From Falsiroseomonas sp050563545 (GTDB lineage Bacteria; Pseudomonadota; Alphaproteobacteria; Acetobacterales; Acetobacteraceae): a DNA stretch of 64,000 bases. The stretch's first letter is position 1; every line of letters starts with the position of its first letter. The translations under genes and the position numbers were made by a program. This document shows, in pieces, positions 41,698 through 50,691 of the stretch. The stretch spans positions 24,658 through 88,657 of the forward strand of contig NZ_JBNXUM010000029.1 of NCBI RefSeq assembly GCF_050563545.1. The letters run 5' to 3'. Under the pieces are notes generated by a model, which saw nothing but the letters and a program-made list of their open reading frames with translations, searched no databases and was not told the origin of the DNA.

Positions 41698-42315
41698 TCA
41701 GCGCGCCAGGGCGGCCGCCAGGTTGACCGCGGCGCCCAGGATCACCGCGTTGAACAGGAAGGACACCAGCCCGTGCACCACGACCAGCCGCCGCACCCTC
41801 GGCGTCGTGGTGGTGGCGTCGGAGACCTGGAACGTCATGCCGATGGTGAAGGCGAAGTAGAGGAACTCCGCGAAGTCCGGATCCTCATTGCCAGGAAAGG
41901 CGATGCCTTCGCCGCTCCGGCAATGCTCATGCGCATAATGCACGGCGAAGAGCACATGCACGAAGAGCCAGCTCAGCAGCACCGTGCCGAGGCCGAGCGC
42001 GACGACGTAGGGCGGCACGGGCGACGGCGCGTCGGCCAGCGCCCAGATGACCGACATCAGCGAGAACAGCGCCGCCGAGACCGTCGCCGCCAGGATCACC
42101 CATGCCCCCTCGTCAAGCGCCGCGGTGCGCGCGCGCAGCGACTGCGGGCCGATGCGCAGCATCAGTGGCAGGATCAGCGCCAGCCACGCCGCGGCTGCGC
42201 AGCACCAGCCCAGCAGGATCGCGAGCGGCAGCGCGAGCCCGGCCAGCCCCGCGCCCAGCGCGGCGCAGAGGCCGAGCGCCGCGGACGCCGCGAGACGGGG
42301 GCGGTGTCGCAGCAC
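41698..42315 (-). CDS. DUF1345 membrane protein
   Basis: The 205-residue protein has about five helices and the DUF1345 signature FAEFLYFAFTIGMTFQVSD at about residues 147-165, followed by RRLVVVHGLVSFLFNAVIL. The function of the family is not established. The GTG start at 42315 lies 2 bases after the stop of the M81 peptidase gene, so the two genes are co-transcribed. The helices and short loops point to an inner-membrane protein. It lies between the peptidase and a Bug gene on the same strand. Confidence 0.84.
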   Translation of the reverse strand: MLRHRPRLAASAALGLCAALGAGLAGLALPLAILLGWCCAAAAWLALILPLMLRIGPQSLRARTAALDEGAWVILAATVSAALFSLMSVIWALADAPSPVPPYVVALGLGTVLLSWLFVHVLFAVHYAHEHCRSGEGIAFPGNEDPDFAEFLYFAFTIGMTFQVSDATTTTPRVRRLVVVHGLVSFLFNAVILGAAVNLAAALAR

Positions 42316-42317
42316 GT

Positions 42318-43817
42318 CTATCCCGCCTGCGCCAGCGGATCGGCCGGGCTGCCATAGGGGTGGAAGCCGGCGACGCGCAGATGCCGGTAGGGCAGCGCGT
42401 CCAGCCGCACGGTGCCGAGGAAGGGCTCGTCCGGCTCCACCAGCAGGATGGTCGGCGCGAAGCCGCTGTCGTCGAAGCCGCGGCGGAAATGCACGCGCGA
42501 CTTCAGCGCGATCGCATCGAAGCGCGAGAGATCCAGGCCGAGCGCGGTCAGCTGCTCCGTCTCGATGACCTGGGCGAGATAGGGGCTGAGGACCAGGACG
42601 TTGCCTTCGCCGAATTCGACCATGGCCCAGCTCTGCCCGCCGCCCATGGCACGCGGCATGGGGTTGTGCGCCTGGCCCATGACGCGCCCGGCGATGCGGA
42701 CCGGCGCGCCGGCGGAGACGTCGAGCCTGCCGCCGACCTCTCTCTCGAAGGCCTCGCCGGGCTCGAGCGCGAGCGCGGCGGCCGTGGCCTCCGCATCCGC
42801 GATCGTCGCGATCAGCGTGCGCGACAGGCCCTGCGCCATGACCTCCCGCAGGAGCCAGGTCGCGGCGCCGGAGCGGTCGGAATGGTCACCGAGCACCACG
42901 GGCTTGCGGCCTTCCGCGATGGCCTGCTTCGCGAGCGCCACGCCCTCGGCCATGCGGTGCACGGTCGTCCCGCGCAGCAGGTCGTCGCGACGCCGCCAGG
43001 TCCAGCCCGCCATGTCGCGCGACACCCGGTCGGCAAGCGTCGGATCGCCGTTCGTCGTGACCTGGATGCACATGCCGGCGTCGGGCACGTCCGACCAGGG
43101 GAAGCCGAAGAAGACATTGACGAAGACGTCGGGCTCCCGCGCCTCCCACACCAGGGCGCGCTGCACCAGGTCGGACCAGGGCGAGGCGCCGGTCCACATC
43201 AGCACCGTCGGCGCGAGGATTGGCACCTTGATGGTGCGCGTGACGGGCGAGAAATCGCCGCGGATCGCGCGGACCAGCATGCGCGCCGCGCGCTCGCCCT
43301 GCAGGTGCATGTCGTAATGCGGGAAGTACTTCACGCAGAAGGCAAGGTCGGCGTGGCGGAGGAATTCCGCATCCTCGTTGCCATGCGGGTCGAAGGTGCC
43401 GGCGATGCGCGCGCTCGGGCCGAGCACGGCGCGGACGCGGCGCGCGATCTCGGCTTCCGGGCGCGGCACGCCGCGCACGCCCATCGCGCCATGCAGCGCG
43501 AGATAGGCGCCGTCGAAGGAACCCTCCGCCCTCAGCGCCTCGACCTGGCGGCCGAGGAAATGCTCGAAGGCGTCCTGCGTGATCCAGCCCGATCCCGTGC
43601 CGGTCCTCGGCCAGAGCGGCGATTCGATGCCGACCAGTTCGACATCGGGCCATTCCCGCGCGACCTGCACGAAGCCGCCCATGTAGCCCTTCGGATCCGT
43701 GGCGAGCAGCGCCTCGCCGGCCGCCGGCGAGCCCGGGTAGATGAAGTCCTCCCGCGTGGTGTCGTTGGGGAGGAAGGTGACGGTCTCATGCGTGAACTGC
43801 AGGACGGCGATGCGCAT
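42318..43817 (-). CDS. M81 family metallopeptidase (microcystinase C-like)
   Basis: The 499-residue protein is a zinc peptidase of the MlrC family. The N-terminal RIAVLQFTHETVTFLPN has the conserved His-Glu, and GAYLALHGAMGV, IAGTFDPHGNE and VVLGDHSDRSGAATWLL supply candidate zinc ligands. MlrC degrades linear microcystin peptides, but most homologues lie in organic-acid or peptide loci with unknown substrate. The ATG at 43817 makes the N-terminus match the family. It is divergent from the SelO gene over an 80-bp gap. It probably cleaves a small peptide or amide taken up nearby. Confidence 0.9.
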   Translation of the reverse strand: MRIAVLQFTHETVTFLPNDTTREDFIYPGSPAAGEALLATDPKGYMGGFVQVAREWPDVELVGIESPLWPRTGTGSGWITQDAFEHFLGRQVEALRAEGSFDGAYLALHGAMGVRGVPRPEAEIARRVRAVLGPSARIAGTFDPHGNEDAEFLRHADLAFCVKYFPHYDMHLQGERAARMLVRAIRGDFSPVTRTIKVPILAPTVLMWTGASPWSDLVQRALVWEAREPDVFVNVFFGFPWSDVPDAGMCIQVTTNGDPTLADRVSRDMAGWTWRRRDDLLRGTTVHRMAEGVALAKQAIAEGRKPVVLGDHSDRSGAATWLLREVMAQGLSRTLIATIADAEATAAALALEPGEAFEREVGGRLDVSAGAPVRIAGRVMGQAHNPMPRAMGGGQSWAMVEFGEGNVLVLSPYLAQVIETEQLTALGLDLSRFDAIALKSRVHFRRGFDDSGFAPTILLVEPDEPFLGTVRLDALPYRHLRVAGFHPYGSPADPLAQAG

Positions 43818-43897
43818 CTCGTGGTCCCTCGGAAGCGCGAAGGCTAAGGCAGCCGCGCGGCCTTGTCCCGACCCCCCGGAGCCCCGATCTCCACGCC

Positions 43898-45361
43898 ATG
43901 TCCTTGGCCTTCGACAACTCCTATGCCCGCCTGCCCCAGCGCTTCTATGCGCGCCTGCCGCCGACACCGGTCTCCGCGCCCAGGCTGATCCGGGTGAACG
44001 CGCCGCTCGCGCGCCAGCTCGGCATCGATCCGGACTGGCTCGCGTCGGAAGAAGGCGTCGCGGTCATCGCGGGCAACCGCGTGCCGGACGGCGCGGACCC
44101 GATCGCGCAGGCCTATGCGGGCCACCAGTTCGGCGGCTTCACGCCGCAGCTCGGCGACGGGCGCGCGATCCTGCTCGGCGAGGTCGTGGACCGCGACGGC
44201 GTCCGGCGCGACATCCAGCTCAAGGGATCCGGGCCGACGCCGTTCTCCCGCCGCGGCGACGGCCGCGCGGCGCTCGGGCCCGTGCTGCGGGAGTTCATCG
44301 TCAGCGAGGCGATGGCGGCGCTTGGCATCCCGACCACGCGCGCGCTGGCCGCGGTGACGACCGGCGACTGGGTCTTCCGCGAGGTCGCGCTGCCCGGCGC
44401 GGTGCTGGCGCGCGTGGCCTCCAGCCACATCCGCGTCGGCACCTTCCAGTTCTTCGCCGCGCGCGGCGACGCCGACGGCGTGAAGGCGCTGGCGGACCAC
44501 GCCATCGCGCGCCACTACCCCGACGCGGCGGCGGCTGCGGCCCCGTATCGCGAATTCCTGGCGCGCGTCGTCGCGGCGCAGGCGGACCTCATTGCGCGCT
44601 GGATGCTGGTCGGCTTCATCCATGGCGTGATGAACACCGACAACACCGCGATCTCCGGCGAGACCATCGACTACGGCCCCTGCGCCTTCATGGACGCCTT
44701 CCACCCCATGCAGGTCTACAGCTCGATCGACCATGGCGGGCGCTACGCCTTCGGCAACCAGCCGCGCATTGCGCTGTGGAACCTGACGCGGCTGGCGGAG
44801 TGCCTGCTGCCGCTGCTGGCCGACGACCAGGATGCCGCCGTCGCGATCGCGCAGGAGATCCTGGCGGGCTTCGCGCCGCGCTTCGACGCGGCCTGGCGCG
44901 CCGGGCTCGGCCGTAAGATCGGCCTGCAGGAGGTGCGGGACGGCGACGAGGCGCTGATCGAGGATCTGCTGCAGCGCATGGCCGACAACCAGGCCGACTT
45001 CACCCTGACCTTCCGCGGCCTGGCCGATGCGGTGGCGGGCGACGTGGCGGTGCGCGACCGGTTCGCCGACCCCGCCGCCTTCGACGCCTGGGCGCCGCGC
45101 TGGCGCGAGCGCCTGGCCGCCGAGCCAATGGCGCCGTCGGCGCGGCGAGATGCGATGTGCGCGGAAAACCCCGCCTTCATTCCGCGCAACCACCAGGTGG
45201 AGCGCGTGATCGCCGCGGCGGTGGAGCGCGAGGATTATGCGCCCTTCGAGGCGCTGATGGCCGTCCTCGCCCGCCCCTTCGACGACCAGCCCGGCGCGGC
45301 GGACTACGCGAAGCCGCCGCAGGCCGAGGAAGTGGTGGCGCAGACCTTCTGCGGAACCTGA
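43898..45361 (+). CDS. selO: Protein adenylyltransferase SelO (UPF0061/YdiU)
   Basis: The 487-residue pseudokinase-fold protein transfers AMP to Ser, Thr or Tyr of redox-linked proteins. Markers are YAGHQFGGFTPQLGDGRAIL, QLKGSGPTPFSRRGDGRAAL, REFIVSEAMAALGIPTTRAL, FQFFAARGD and HGVMNTDNTAISGETIDYG with catalytic Asp and Asn. The C-terminus ends TFCGT, with Cys at the place where eukaryotic SelO has selenocysteine. It is divergent from the M81 gene and followed 71 bases later by a Bug gene. Function in oxidative-stress signalling is from the family. Confidence 0.95.
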   Translation: MSLAFDNSYARLPQRFYARLPPTPVSAPRLIRVNAPLARQLGIDPDWLASEEGVAVIAGNRVPDGADPIAQAYAGHQFGGFTPQLGDGRAILLGEVVDRDGVRRDIQLKGSGPTPFSRRGDGRAALGPVLREFIVSEAMAALGIPTTRALAAVTTGDWVFREVALPGAVLARVASSHIRVGTFQFFAARGDADGVKALADHAIARHYPDAAAAAAPYREFLARVVAAQADLIARWMLVGFIHGVMNTDNTAISGETIDYGPCAFMDAFHPMQVYSSIDHGGRYAFGNQPRIALWNLTRLAECLLPLLADDQDAAVAIAQEILAGFAPRFDAAWRAGLGRKIGLQEVRDGDEALIEDLLQRMADNQADFTLTFRGLADAVAGDVAVRDRFADPAAFDAWAPRWRERLAAEPMAPSARRDAMCAENPAFIPRNHQVERVIAAAVEREDYAPFEALMAVLARPFDDQPGAADYAKPPQAEEVVAQTFCGT

Positions 45362-45432
45362 GGCGTCGTCGTTCTGGCTTGCGACAGGACGCGGTTTGCC
45401 GCATCAGCGCGCGACCGGTTGAGGAGACGCCC

Positions 45433-46410
45433 ATGACCATCGCGACCCCGCGCCGCGCCCTGCTGGGTGCTGCGCTCGCCGTGCCGATGATCGGCCGCGC
45501 CCAGGCCCAGTCCCGCGGCACGATCACCCTCGTCGTGCCCTATGCCCCGGGCGGCGGCACCGACCTGACCGCGCGCGAATTCGGCCAGGCCTTCAGCGAG
45601 GCGCTGGGCGGCCAGACCGTGGTGGTGGAGAACCGCGGCGGCGCGGCCGGCCATATCGGCTCGGTCTCCGTCGCGCGGGCGCGGCCGGACGGCACGACGC
45701 TGCTCTTCGCGGTCTCCACCAACCTCGTGGTGAACCCCAACGTCCATCGCGGCGAGCCCAATCTGATGACGGCGCTGGCGCCCGTCGCGCAGGTCACGTC
45801 CTACCAGTACGTGCTGGTGATCGATCCGCGGCTGCCGATCAACACGCTGCAGGAACTCATCGCCTATGCCCGTAGCCGTCCGAAGGGCGAGCTGACCTAT
45901 TCCTCGGGCGGGGTCGGCAACGCGAACCACCTCGCTGGCGTGCTCTTCGCCGACGCCGTCGGGATCGAGATGGAGCACATCCCGTATCGCGGCACCGGCC
46001 CGGCGCTGCTCGACGTGGTGGCGGGGCGGATCACGATGAACTTCTCCTCGCCACCGCCGGCCATCCAGCTGGCGCGGGAGGGGCGGCTGCGCGCGCTGGC
46101 GGTCACCGGCGACCGGCGCATGCCCGCTATCCCCGATGTGCCGACGCTGGAACAGGGCGGGCTGCCCGGCGTGACCATCACGGGCTGGCACGGGGTCTTC
46201 GCGCCGTCCGGCACGCCGTCCGAGACGATGGCGCGGCTGGAGAACGCCGCCCGCCAGGCCGCTTCCTCTCCGCGCTTCTCCGGCCGGCTCGAACAGGACG
46301 GGCTGGAGCCCGCGCCGGTCCGCCCGCGCGACGCCTGGTTCCTGACCGTGCGGGAGGAGAATGCCTTCTGGGGCCGGAAGATCCGCGAGCTCGACCTGAA
46401 GCTGGAGTAG
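45433..46410 (+). CDS. Bug/TctC-family substrate-binding protein
   Basis: The 325-residue binding protein has a signal peptide (MTIATPRRALLGAALAVPMI then GRAQAQ), TLVVPYAPGGGTDLTAREF, VVENRGGAAGHIGSVSVARA, YSSGGVGNANHLAGVLF and EHIPYRGTGPALLDVVAGRI. GAGGAGACGCCC precedes the ATG. It is followed by a GC-rich hairpin and a convergent small lipoprotein gene. It is the fourth Bug gene in the window. Ligand unknown. Confidence 0.93.
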   Translation: MTIATPRRALLGAALAVPMIGRAQAQSRGTITLVVPYAPGGGTDLTAREFGQAFSEALGGQTVVVENRGGAAGHIGSVSVARARPDGTTLLFAVSTNLVVNPNVHRGEPNLMTALAPVAQVTSYQYVLVIDPRLPINTLQELIAYARSRPKGELTYSSGGVGNANHLAGVLFADAVGIEMEHIPYRGTGPALLDVVAGRITMNFSSPPPAIQLAREGRLRALAVTGDRRMPAIPDVPTLEQGGLPGVTITGWHGVFAPSGTPSETMARLENAARQAASSPRFSGRLEQDGLEPAPVRPRDAWFLTVREENAFWGRKIRELDLKLE

Positions 46411-46411
46411 G

Positions 46412-46432
46412 CGGCGGGGCTACAGCCCGCCG
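46412..46432. terminator. Hairpin between convergent genes
   Basis: CGGCGGG (46412-46418) pairs with CCCGCCG (46426-46432) around a 7-base loop right after the Bug gene stop and overlapping the end of the convergent lipoprotein gene. It could stop transcription in both directions; there is no T-run. Confidence 0.5.
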
Positions 46433-46692
46433 GGCAGCTGCCCCGTCGCGCCGATGTCGAAGTCGTCGCGCGGCGGCTCGAGGCCCTGGCGGCCCGGCAT
46501 GCCGCCGGAGCCCGCCATCGGTCCCTGCCGGTATTCCTGGATCAGCTGCTGGGCGGGCGTGCCCTGCGGGCGCGGGGCCTGGGCGCTGACCGGCGTCGCG
46601 GGCTGGCCGGCGGCGGGCGCCGCGGCCCTGGGCGGGGGCTCGGCCGCGCAGGCCGCGATGGCTAGGCTGGCGGACAGGGCGAAACGGCGCAT
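46420..46692 (-). CDS. Small Pro/Ala-rich lipoprotein
   Basis: The 90-residue product has an N-terminal signal ending in a likely lipobox (SLAIAAC at about residues 9-15), so Cys15 would be lipidated. The rest is Pro/Ala/Gln-rich with a short charged segment QQLIQEYRQGPMAG and an acidic PPRDDFDIGATGQLPGG. No known domain is visible. It lies 76 bases downstream of obgE on the same strand, so it may be read with it or alone. Probably an outer-membrane or periplasm-facing anchor of unknown role. Confidence 0.6.
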   Translation of the reverse strand: MRRFALSASLAIAACAAEPPPRAAAPAAGQPATPVSAQAPRPQGTPAQQLIQEYRQGPMAGSGGMPGRQGLEPPRDDFDIGATGQLPGGL

Positions 46693-46768
46693 GACGCGGG
46701 ACTCCGCTGGACGTTCCGTGGTTGTAGCCCTCGCCGGCGCCTCGCGGAAGCGCGAGGCGTGTCCGGTT

Positions 46769-47770
46769 TCAGCGCCGGCGGGCTTCCATGACGGTCGCGG
46801 CAAGCGCCCGCAGCACCTCCGGAACGCCTTCCCCGGTCGCGCCGGAGAGGAGCAGCGCCGGGCGGCCGGCCGCCCGGGACAGCGCCTTCAGCCGGGACGC
46901 CCTGGCCTGCGGGGTCATGGAATCCGTCTTGTTGAGCGCCACGATCTCCGGCTTGTCGGCCAGGCCGCCGCCATACCCCTCGAGCTCGGCGCGGACGGTG
47001 TGGTAGGCACCGGCGGGGTCGGCTTGGGTCCCGTCGACGAGGTGCAGCAGCACCGCGCAGCGCTCGACATGGCCGAGGAAGCGGTCGCCGAGGCCCGCCC
47101 CCTCGTGCGCGCCCTCGATCAGGCCGGGGATGTCGGCCAGCACGAACTCGGTGGAGGCGTCAGGCCGGACGACACCGAGCTGCGGATGCAGCGTGGTGAA
47201 GGGGTAGTCGGCGATCTTCGGCCGCGCGGCCGAGACGGCGGCGAGGAAGGTGGACTTGCCGGCATTCGGCAGCCCGACCAGGCCGGCATCGGCGATCAGC
47301 TTCAGGCGCAGCCAGACCGCGCGTTCCTCGCCGGGGTAGCCCTTGTCCGCGCGGCGCGGGGCGCGGTTGGTGGAGGTCTTGTAGTGCGCGTTGCCGCGGC
47401 CGCCATCGCCGCCATGGCAGAGCACTACGCGCTGGCCGACCTGCGTGAGGTCCGCCAGCAGCGTCTCCTTGTCGTCGGCGAGGATCTGGGTGCCGACGGG
47501 GACCTTGAGCACGACGTCCTCGGACGCGCCGCCGGTGCGGTCGCTGCCGGCGCCGTTGCCGCCCTTCCGGGCCTTGAAGTGCTGGGTGTAGCGGTAGTCG
47601 ATCAGGGTGTTGAGGCCGTCCACGGCTTCCACCACCACGTCGCCGCCCTTGCCGCCATTGCCACCGTCGGGACCGCCGAACTCGATGTATTTCTCGCGCC
47701 GGAAGGCGACGACGCCGTCGCCGCCGTCACCGGCCTTGAGATGGACCTTGGCCTCGTCGAGGAATTTCAT
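46769..47770 (-). CDS. obgE: Obg/CgtA family GTPase
   Basis: ObgE, 333 residues, is an essential GTPase of 50S assembly and stress response. It has the glycine-rich Obg domain (KAGDGGDGVVAFRREKYIE, GGPDGGNGGKGGDVV) and the G domain with VGLPNAGKSTFLAAV (G1), YPFTTLHPQLGVV (G2), LADIPGLIEGAHEGAGLG (G3) and VALNKTD (G4). The ATG at 47770 gives the standard start MKFLDEAKV. It follows rplU-rpmA, the order conserved across most bacteria, separated by a hairpin. Confidence 0.97.
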   Translation of the reverse strand: MKFLDEAKVHLKAGDGGDGVVAFRREKYIEFGGPDGGNGGKGGDVVVEAVDGLNTLIDYRYTQHFKARKGGNGAGSDRTGGASEDVVLKVPVGTQILADDKETLLADLTQVGQRVVLCHGGDGGRGNAHYKTSTNRAPRRADKGYPGEERAVWLRLKLIADAGLVGLPNAGKSTFLAAVSAARPKIADYPFTTLHPQLGVVRPDASTEFVLADIPGLIEGAHEGAGLGDRFLGHVERCAVLLHLVDGTQADPAGAYHTVRAELEGYGGGLADKPEIVALNKTDSMTPQARASRLKALSRAAGRPALLLSGATGEGVPEVLRALAATVMEARRR

Positions 47771-47780
47771 CTGTGGGCCT

Positions 47781-47812
47781 GAAAACACGAACGGGGGCCG
47801 TGGGGCCCCCGT
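47781..47812 (-). terminator. Rho-independent-type terminator after rpmA
   Basis: On the minus strand ACGGGGGCC pairs with GGCCCCCGT around a 4-base loop (47791-47812), followed by TCGTGTTTTC. This is a good stop signal between rpmA and obgE, although some read-through is usual in this operon. Confidence 0.75.
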
Positions 47813-47836
47813 CCAGCGTCCGCGCGGGCGGAAGGG

Positions 47837-48106
47837 TTACTCGGCTGCGGCCGGCAGCGGCACGACGGAGACGTGCACGCGGCCTTCGGCCTTGCGCTCG
47901 AACTTGACGTGGCCGTCTACGGTGGCGTGCAGCGAATGGGTGCGGCCGACGAGCACATTGGTGCCCGGGCGCATCTTGGTGCCGCGCTGGGTGACGATGA
48001 TGTTGCCGGCCTTCACGACCTGGCCGCCATACAGCTTCACGCCGAGGCGCTTGCCCGCGGAGTCGCGCCCGTTGCGCGAAGAGCCGCCTGCCTTCTTGTG
48101 TGCCAT
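47837..48106 (-). CDS. rpmA: Ribosomal protein bL27
   Basis: L27, 89 residues, sits near the peptidyl-transferase centre of the 50S subunit. MAHKKAGGSSRNGRDSAGKR, LGVKLYGGQVVKAGNIIVTQ and RGTKMRPGTNVLVGRTHSLH are all characteristic. It lies downstream of rplU by 30 bases. No Firmicutes-type N-terminal cleavage extension is present. Confidence 0.98.
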   Translation of the reverse strand: MAHKKAGGSSRNGRDSAGKRLGVKLYGGQVVKAGNIIVTQRGTKMRPGTNVLVGRTHSLHATVDGHVKFERKAEGRVHVSVVPLPAAAE

Positions 48107-48136
48107 GGTGGGGTGCTCTCTCTCAGCTCGTCTCGC

Positions 48137-48454
48137 TCAGGCCGCCGCGATCTCGGCGATCTTGAGCACGGTCTGGTGCTGGCGGTGGCCATTCTTCCGG
48201 CGGCTGTTCTGCCGGCGGCGCTTCTTGAAGATGATCACGGTGTCGGCGCGGGTCTGCTCGACCACGGTGGCGGTGACCTTGGCGCCCGGGACGGTCGGCG
48301 CGCCGACAGTCAGGCCGGCATCGGTGCCGATGGCGAGGACGTCGTGGAAGGTGATGGTGGCGCCGGGCTCAGCCTCGAGCTTCTCGACGGTGAGCACGGC
48401 GTCGGGGGTGACGCGGTACTGCTTGCCGCCGGTGCGGATCACTGCGTAGGTCAT
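48137..48454 (-). CDS. rplU: Ribosomal protein bL21
   Basis: L21, 105 residues, normal length, binds 23S rRNA. MTYAVIRTGGKQYRVTPDAV, the middle AKVTATVVEQTRADTVIIF and the basic FKKRRRQNSRRKNGHRQHQT with the signature GHRQ-type end identify it. The start ATG at 48454 is the standard one; the frame stays open further upstream without a start of matching sequence. It heads the rplU-rpmA-obgE block. Confidence 0.98.
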   Translation of the reverse strand: MTYAVIRTGGKQYRVTPDAVLTVEKLEAEPGATITFHDVLAIGTDAGLTVGAPTVPGAKVTATVVEQTRADTVIIFKKRRRQNSRRKNGHRQHQTVLKIAEIAAA

Positions 48455-48714
48455 TGCTCGCGCTCGGGCTTTCGGGGTCCGGTGCTGGGGTCGGTCTGGG
48501 CTTTGGGCCCGGGTGATCGGTGGTTGTCCCGGGCCGGGTCGCGGCCAAGTGCAACCGCCGGCTGCCACGTGGCCCGCCGGAGGAGGGGGCGTATAGCGGC
48601 CGGGCGGGCTGGGAGTCAACGCTGTGCCGTCATGGCCCGTGGCCCGGCGGCGCGCGCCCGCGCGACGTGTTGCCAGCGGGCCCCGGCGCTTCTATAGGGC
48701 GGCGCCCACGCTGC

Positions 48715-48804
<90 letters not shown>

Positions 48805-49284
48805 TTCCAACAATTCGATCAGCACCTTAGCGGCCTCGGCGGCTTAGATCCGCAGTTCTTTCCCCACTTCTCTCGGCGGCTGCTGGCGAGCACAAACAAC
48901 AGCGAGGTGCTTGAGCCGTTCTGAGCGGTTCGGCTCAGCGCGTACTTTCGGTACGAATCGCGCTTGGCCCGCCAGTTCCCATGAGAGCCGTGCTCTCCGC
49001 CAGGCCGAGCGCCGCGCTGAGTGGCAGGTTGCGTGCGCCGTTTGGGAACGGCGTGTTGACCGGGCATTCCCGCAAGGCAACTGTTTCGTCTCTGGAGGCA
49101 TGGTTTTCTCCGGACCTGACCAGGCCGCTCTTGATATGGAGCCCCAGAACGCTGGAAAAGCGGATTACCTAGGTGCGGCGCGCTACATTTGGTTCGCATA
49201 CTAATTGCTGTTCCGCACTCCCAGGGCGACCACTTCAAGCGTAAGCGTGCACTGACGACTATGGCCTGCTGGCCTTGCCTCGGT
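48805..49284. other. Gene-poor region after tRNA-Ser, likely degraded
   Basis: No gene could be recognised here. Open frames on both strands show no domain and unlike codon use. Two dyads occur: CTGAGC-N6-GCTCAG at 48921-48938 and CGTAC-N5-GTACG at 48941-48955. The composition is less GC-rich than the flanks, suggesting foreign or decayed DNA next to the tRNA gene. No repeat of the tRNA 3' end was seen further on. Confidence 0.5.
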
Positions 49285-49494
49285 TCAGTCTGCGTCGGGC
49301 CGTAGGTTCCAGGGCGCGAGATCGCCGATGCGGTTGATCGGGTGGTCGGCGATGCGGTCGAGCAGCAAGCGCAGGTAGACCTGCGGGTCCCAGCCGTTCA
49401 GTTCTGCGGTGCCGACAAGGGTGTAGATGATCGCTGCACGCCTGCCGCCCGCGAGCGATCCGGCGAACAGGTCGGTGCCATGACCGTTCTCCCG
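49285..49494 (-). mobile_element. IS66 transposase C-terminal remnant
   Basis: The minus strand reads ENGHGTDLFAGSLAGGRRAA, then IIYTLVGTAELNGWDPQVYL and RLLLDRIADHPINRIGDLAP, ending WNLRPDAD and a stop. This is the C-terminal tail of the IS66 TnpC transposase, about 68 residues of a protein of roughly 500. The rest, and the inverted repeats, are gone; upstream it runs directly into a serine recombinase fragment. Confidence 0.8.
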
Positions 49495-49811
49495 GGCAGT
49501 CCGCCCGAAGGCGCTACGCTTGCGGCGGGCACGCCCGCCGAGGCGGTGGTGCCGGGCAACGGGATAAATGCCATGGCCAGCGCGGCCCGTGTCCGCTCGC
49601 TGATCAGCTCGCGCTCCTTCTGCGCCATGGCCGCGTGGACCCACATCATCAGATCGTCCGCATCGGGCATGTCGGCCGCCCGGAGCGAGACGCGGTCTTC
49701 GAACAGCTGCGACAGCGTGTGAGCCCAGCGCGTGATCCGATCCCGCCGCGCCACCACCAGCACCGCGCCAAGCCGCCGGCAGCGCGTCGAGACGCGAGCG
49801 ATTATCCGCAG
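49495..49811 (-). pseudogene. Serine recombinase (resolvase/invertase) fragment
   Basis: The minus strand reads CRRLGAVLVVARRDRITRWA, then AMAQKERELISERTRAALAM in a frame running from about 49811 to 49560. This is the second half of the resolvase catalytic domain, with the conserved R-x-x-R and ER...RT residues. The N-terminal part with the nucleophilic Ser is missing, and after RAALA the reading appears to shift frame (a HHRLGGRARRKRSAFG continuation is in another frame). It joins the IS66 remnant directly. Confidence 0.7.
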
Positions 49812-49962
49812 CTAAGGTGGGCCCCGACACGGGGCCACCGCTGTCAGTCACCTCGCATGGCGTGTTGTTGGCGTAGCGCGTAACGCCGGCGCCACAGGAT
49901 GGACATAGCCTTCGACAACCGGCGATGCGTAGGGCACGCCGGCCGAGGCGGGAACGACAGCG

Positions 49963-50499
49963 ATGAGCAGCAGCCTAATCTCCAAGTCCGAAGCGGAAGC
50001 GAGGCTCGCGCCGCCCGGCGCTTCACCTGTCGGTGCCGCGGGCATGGCGGCGCTGCCACGCTGGGCGCGCATCCTCTCCTGGCTTGGTGCCGGCTGGATT
50101 GCTTGGGAGTTCGGCTATTATGAGCAGTTCAAGCTGACCGGAGACGAGGGCTCCGTTCATCTCTTCACGATCCTGTCGGACTGGCTCGGCACACCCGGCG
50201 GAGAGAAGCCCTTCCGACTCTTCGTCGGTAGTCAGGAGATCATCGCGGCCGTGCTCGTGCTGCTGCCTTGGACCCGAGTCCCTGGCGCAGCGCTGTCGTT
50301 CATGACTATGGCCGGCGCGATATTCTTCCACCTCGCGAGTCCGCTTGGCGTGGATCCCTATGGGGATGGAGGCGTGCTGTTCACCGAGGCGGTCATCACG
50401 CTGTTCGTGGCCGCGGCGATCCTGGTGCTGCATAGAAGCGAATGGCGCGGCTGGATCCGGCTGGTTCACGCTCGGATTGCGCCCTGGCGCCGCGAATAG
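49963..50499 (+). CDS. DoxX-like membrane protein, paralogue B
   Basis: The 178-residue protein is a near relative of the one at 31621-32148. It shares ILSDWLGTPGGEKPFRLFV, WTRVPGAALSF, TMAGAIFFH and DPYGDGGVLF, with about four membrane helices in the same places. N-terminal (MSSSLISKSEAEARLAPP) and C-terminal ends differ. It lies directly after the IS66/recombinase debris, which suggests it arrived or was moved by that element. Function unknown; DoxX-like proteins are often linked to redox stress. Confidence 0.82.
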   Translation: MSSSLISKSEAEARLAPPGASPVGAAGMAALPRWARILSWLGAGWIAWEFGYYEQFKLTGDEGSVHLFTILSDWLGTPGGEKPFRLFVGSQEIIAAVLVLLPWTRVPGAALSFMTMAGAIFFHLASPLGVDPYGDGGVLFTEAVITLFVAAAILVLHRSEWRGWIRLVHARIAPWRRE

Positions 50500-50691
50500 G
50501 GCATCTCCGTTCCAGCCCTGGACGATGGCCAGGTGCCCGCGGCCTCAGCAGCGTTCAGGGGCTGACCGGGCACCGTGCGGGCGGCCGGCGCCGCAGGGCG
50601 TGGTCCGTCCAAAACGAGCCCAGCAAAGCTGCCGGCACCGTAGGCACGCCTGTCCAGCGTAACGGAAAGCTGCGCCGCGCGAAGAGTCCAC

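Noticed and set aside
48819..49238. Minus-strand frame of 139 codons after tRNA-Ser
   Set aside because: No domain, starts and ends inside decayed DNA and overlaps nothing coherent; treated as non-coding.
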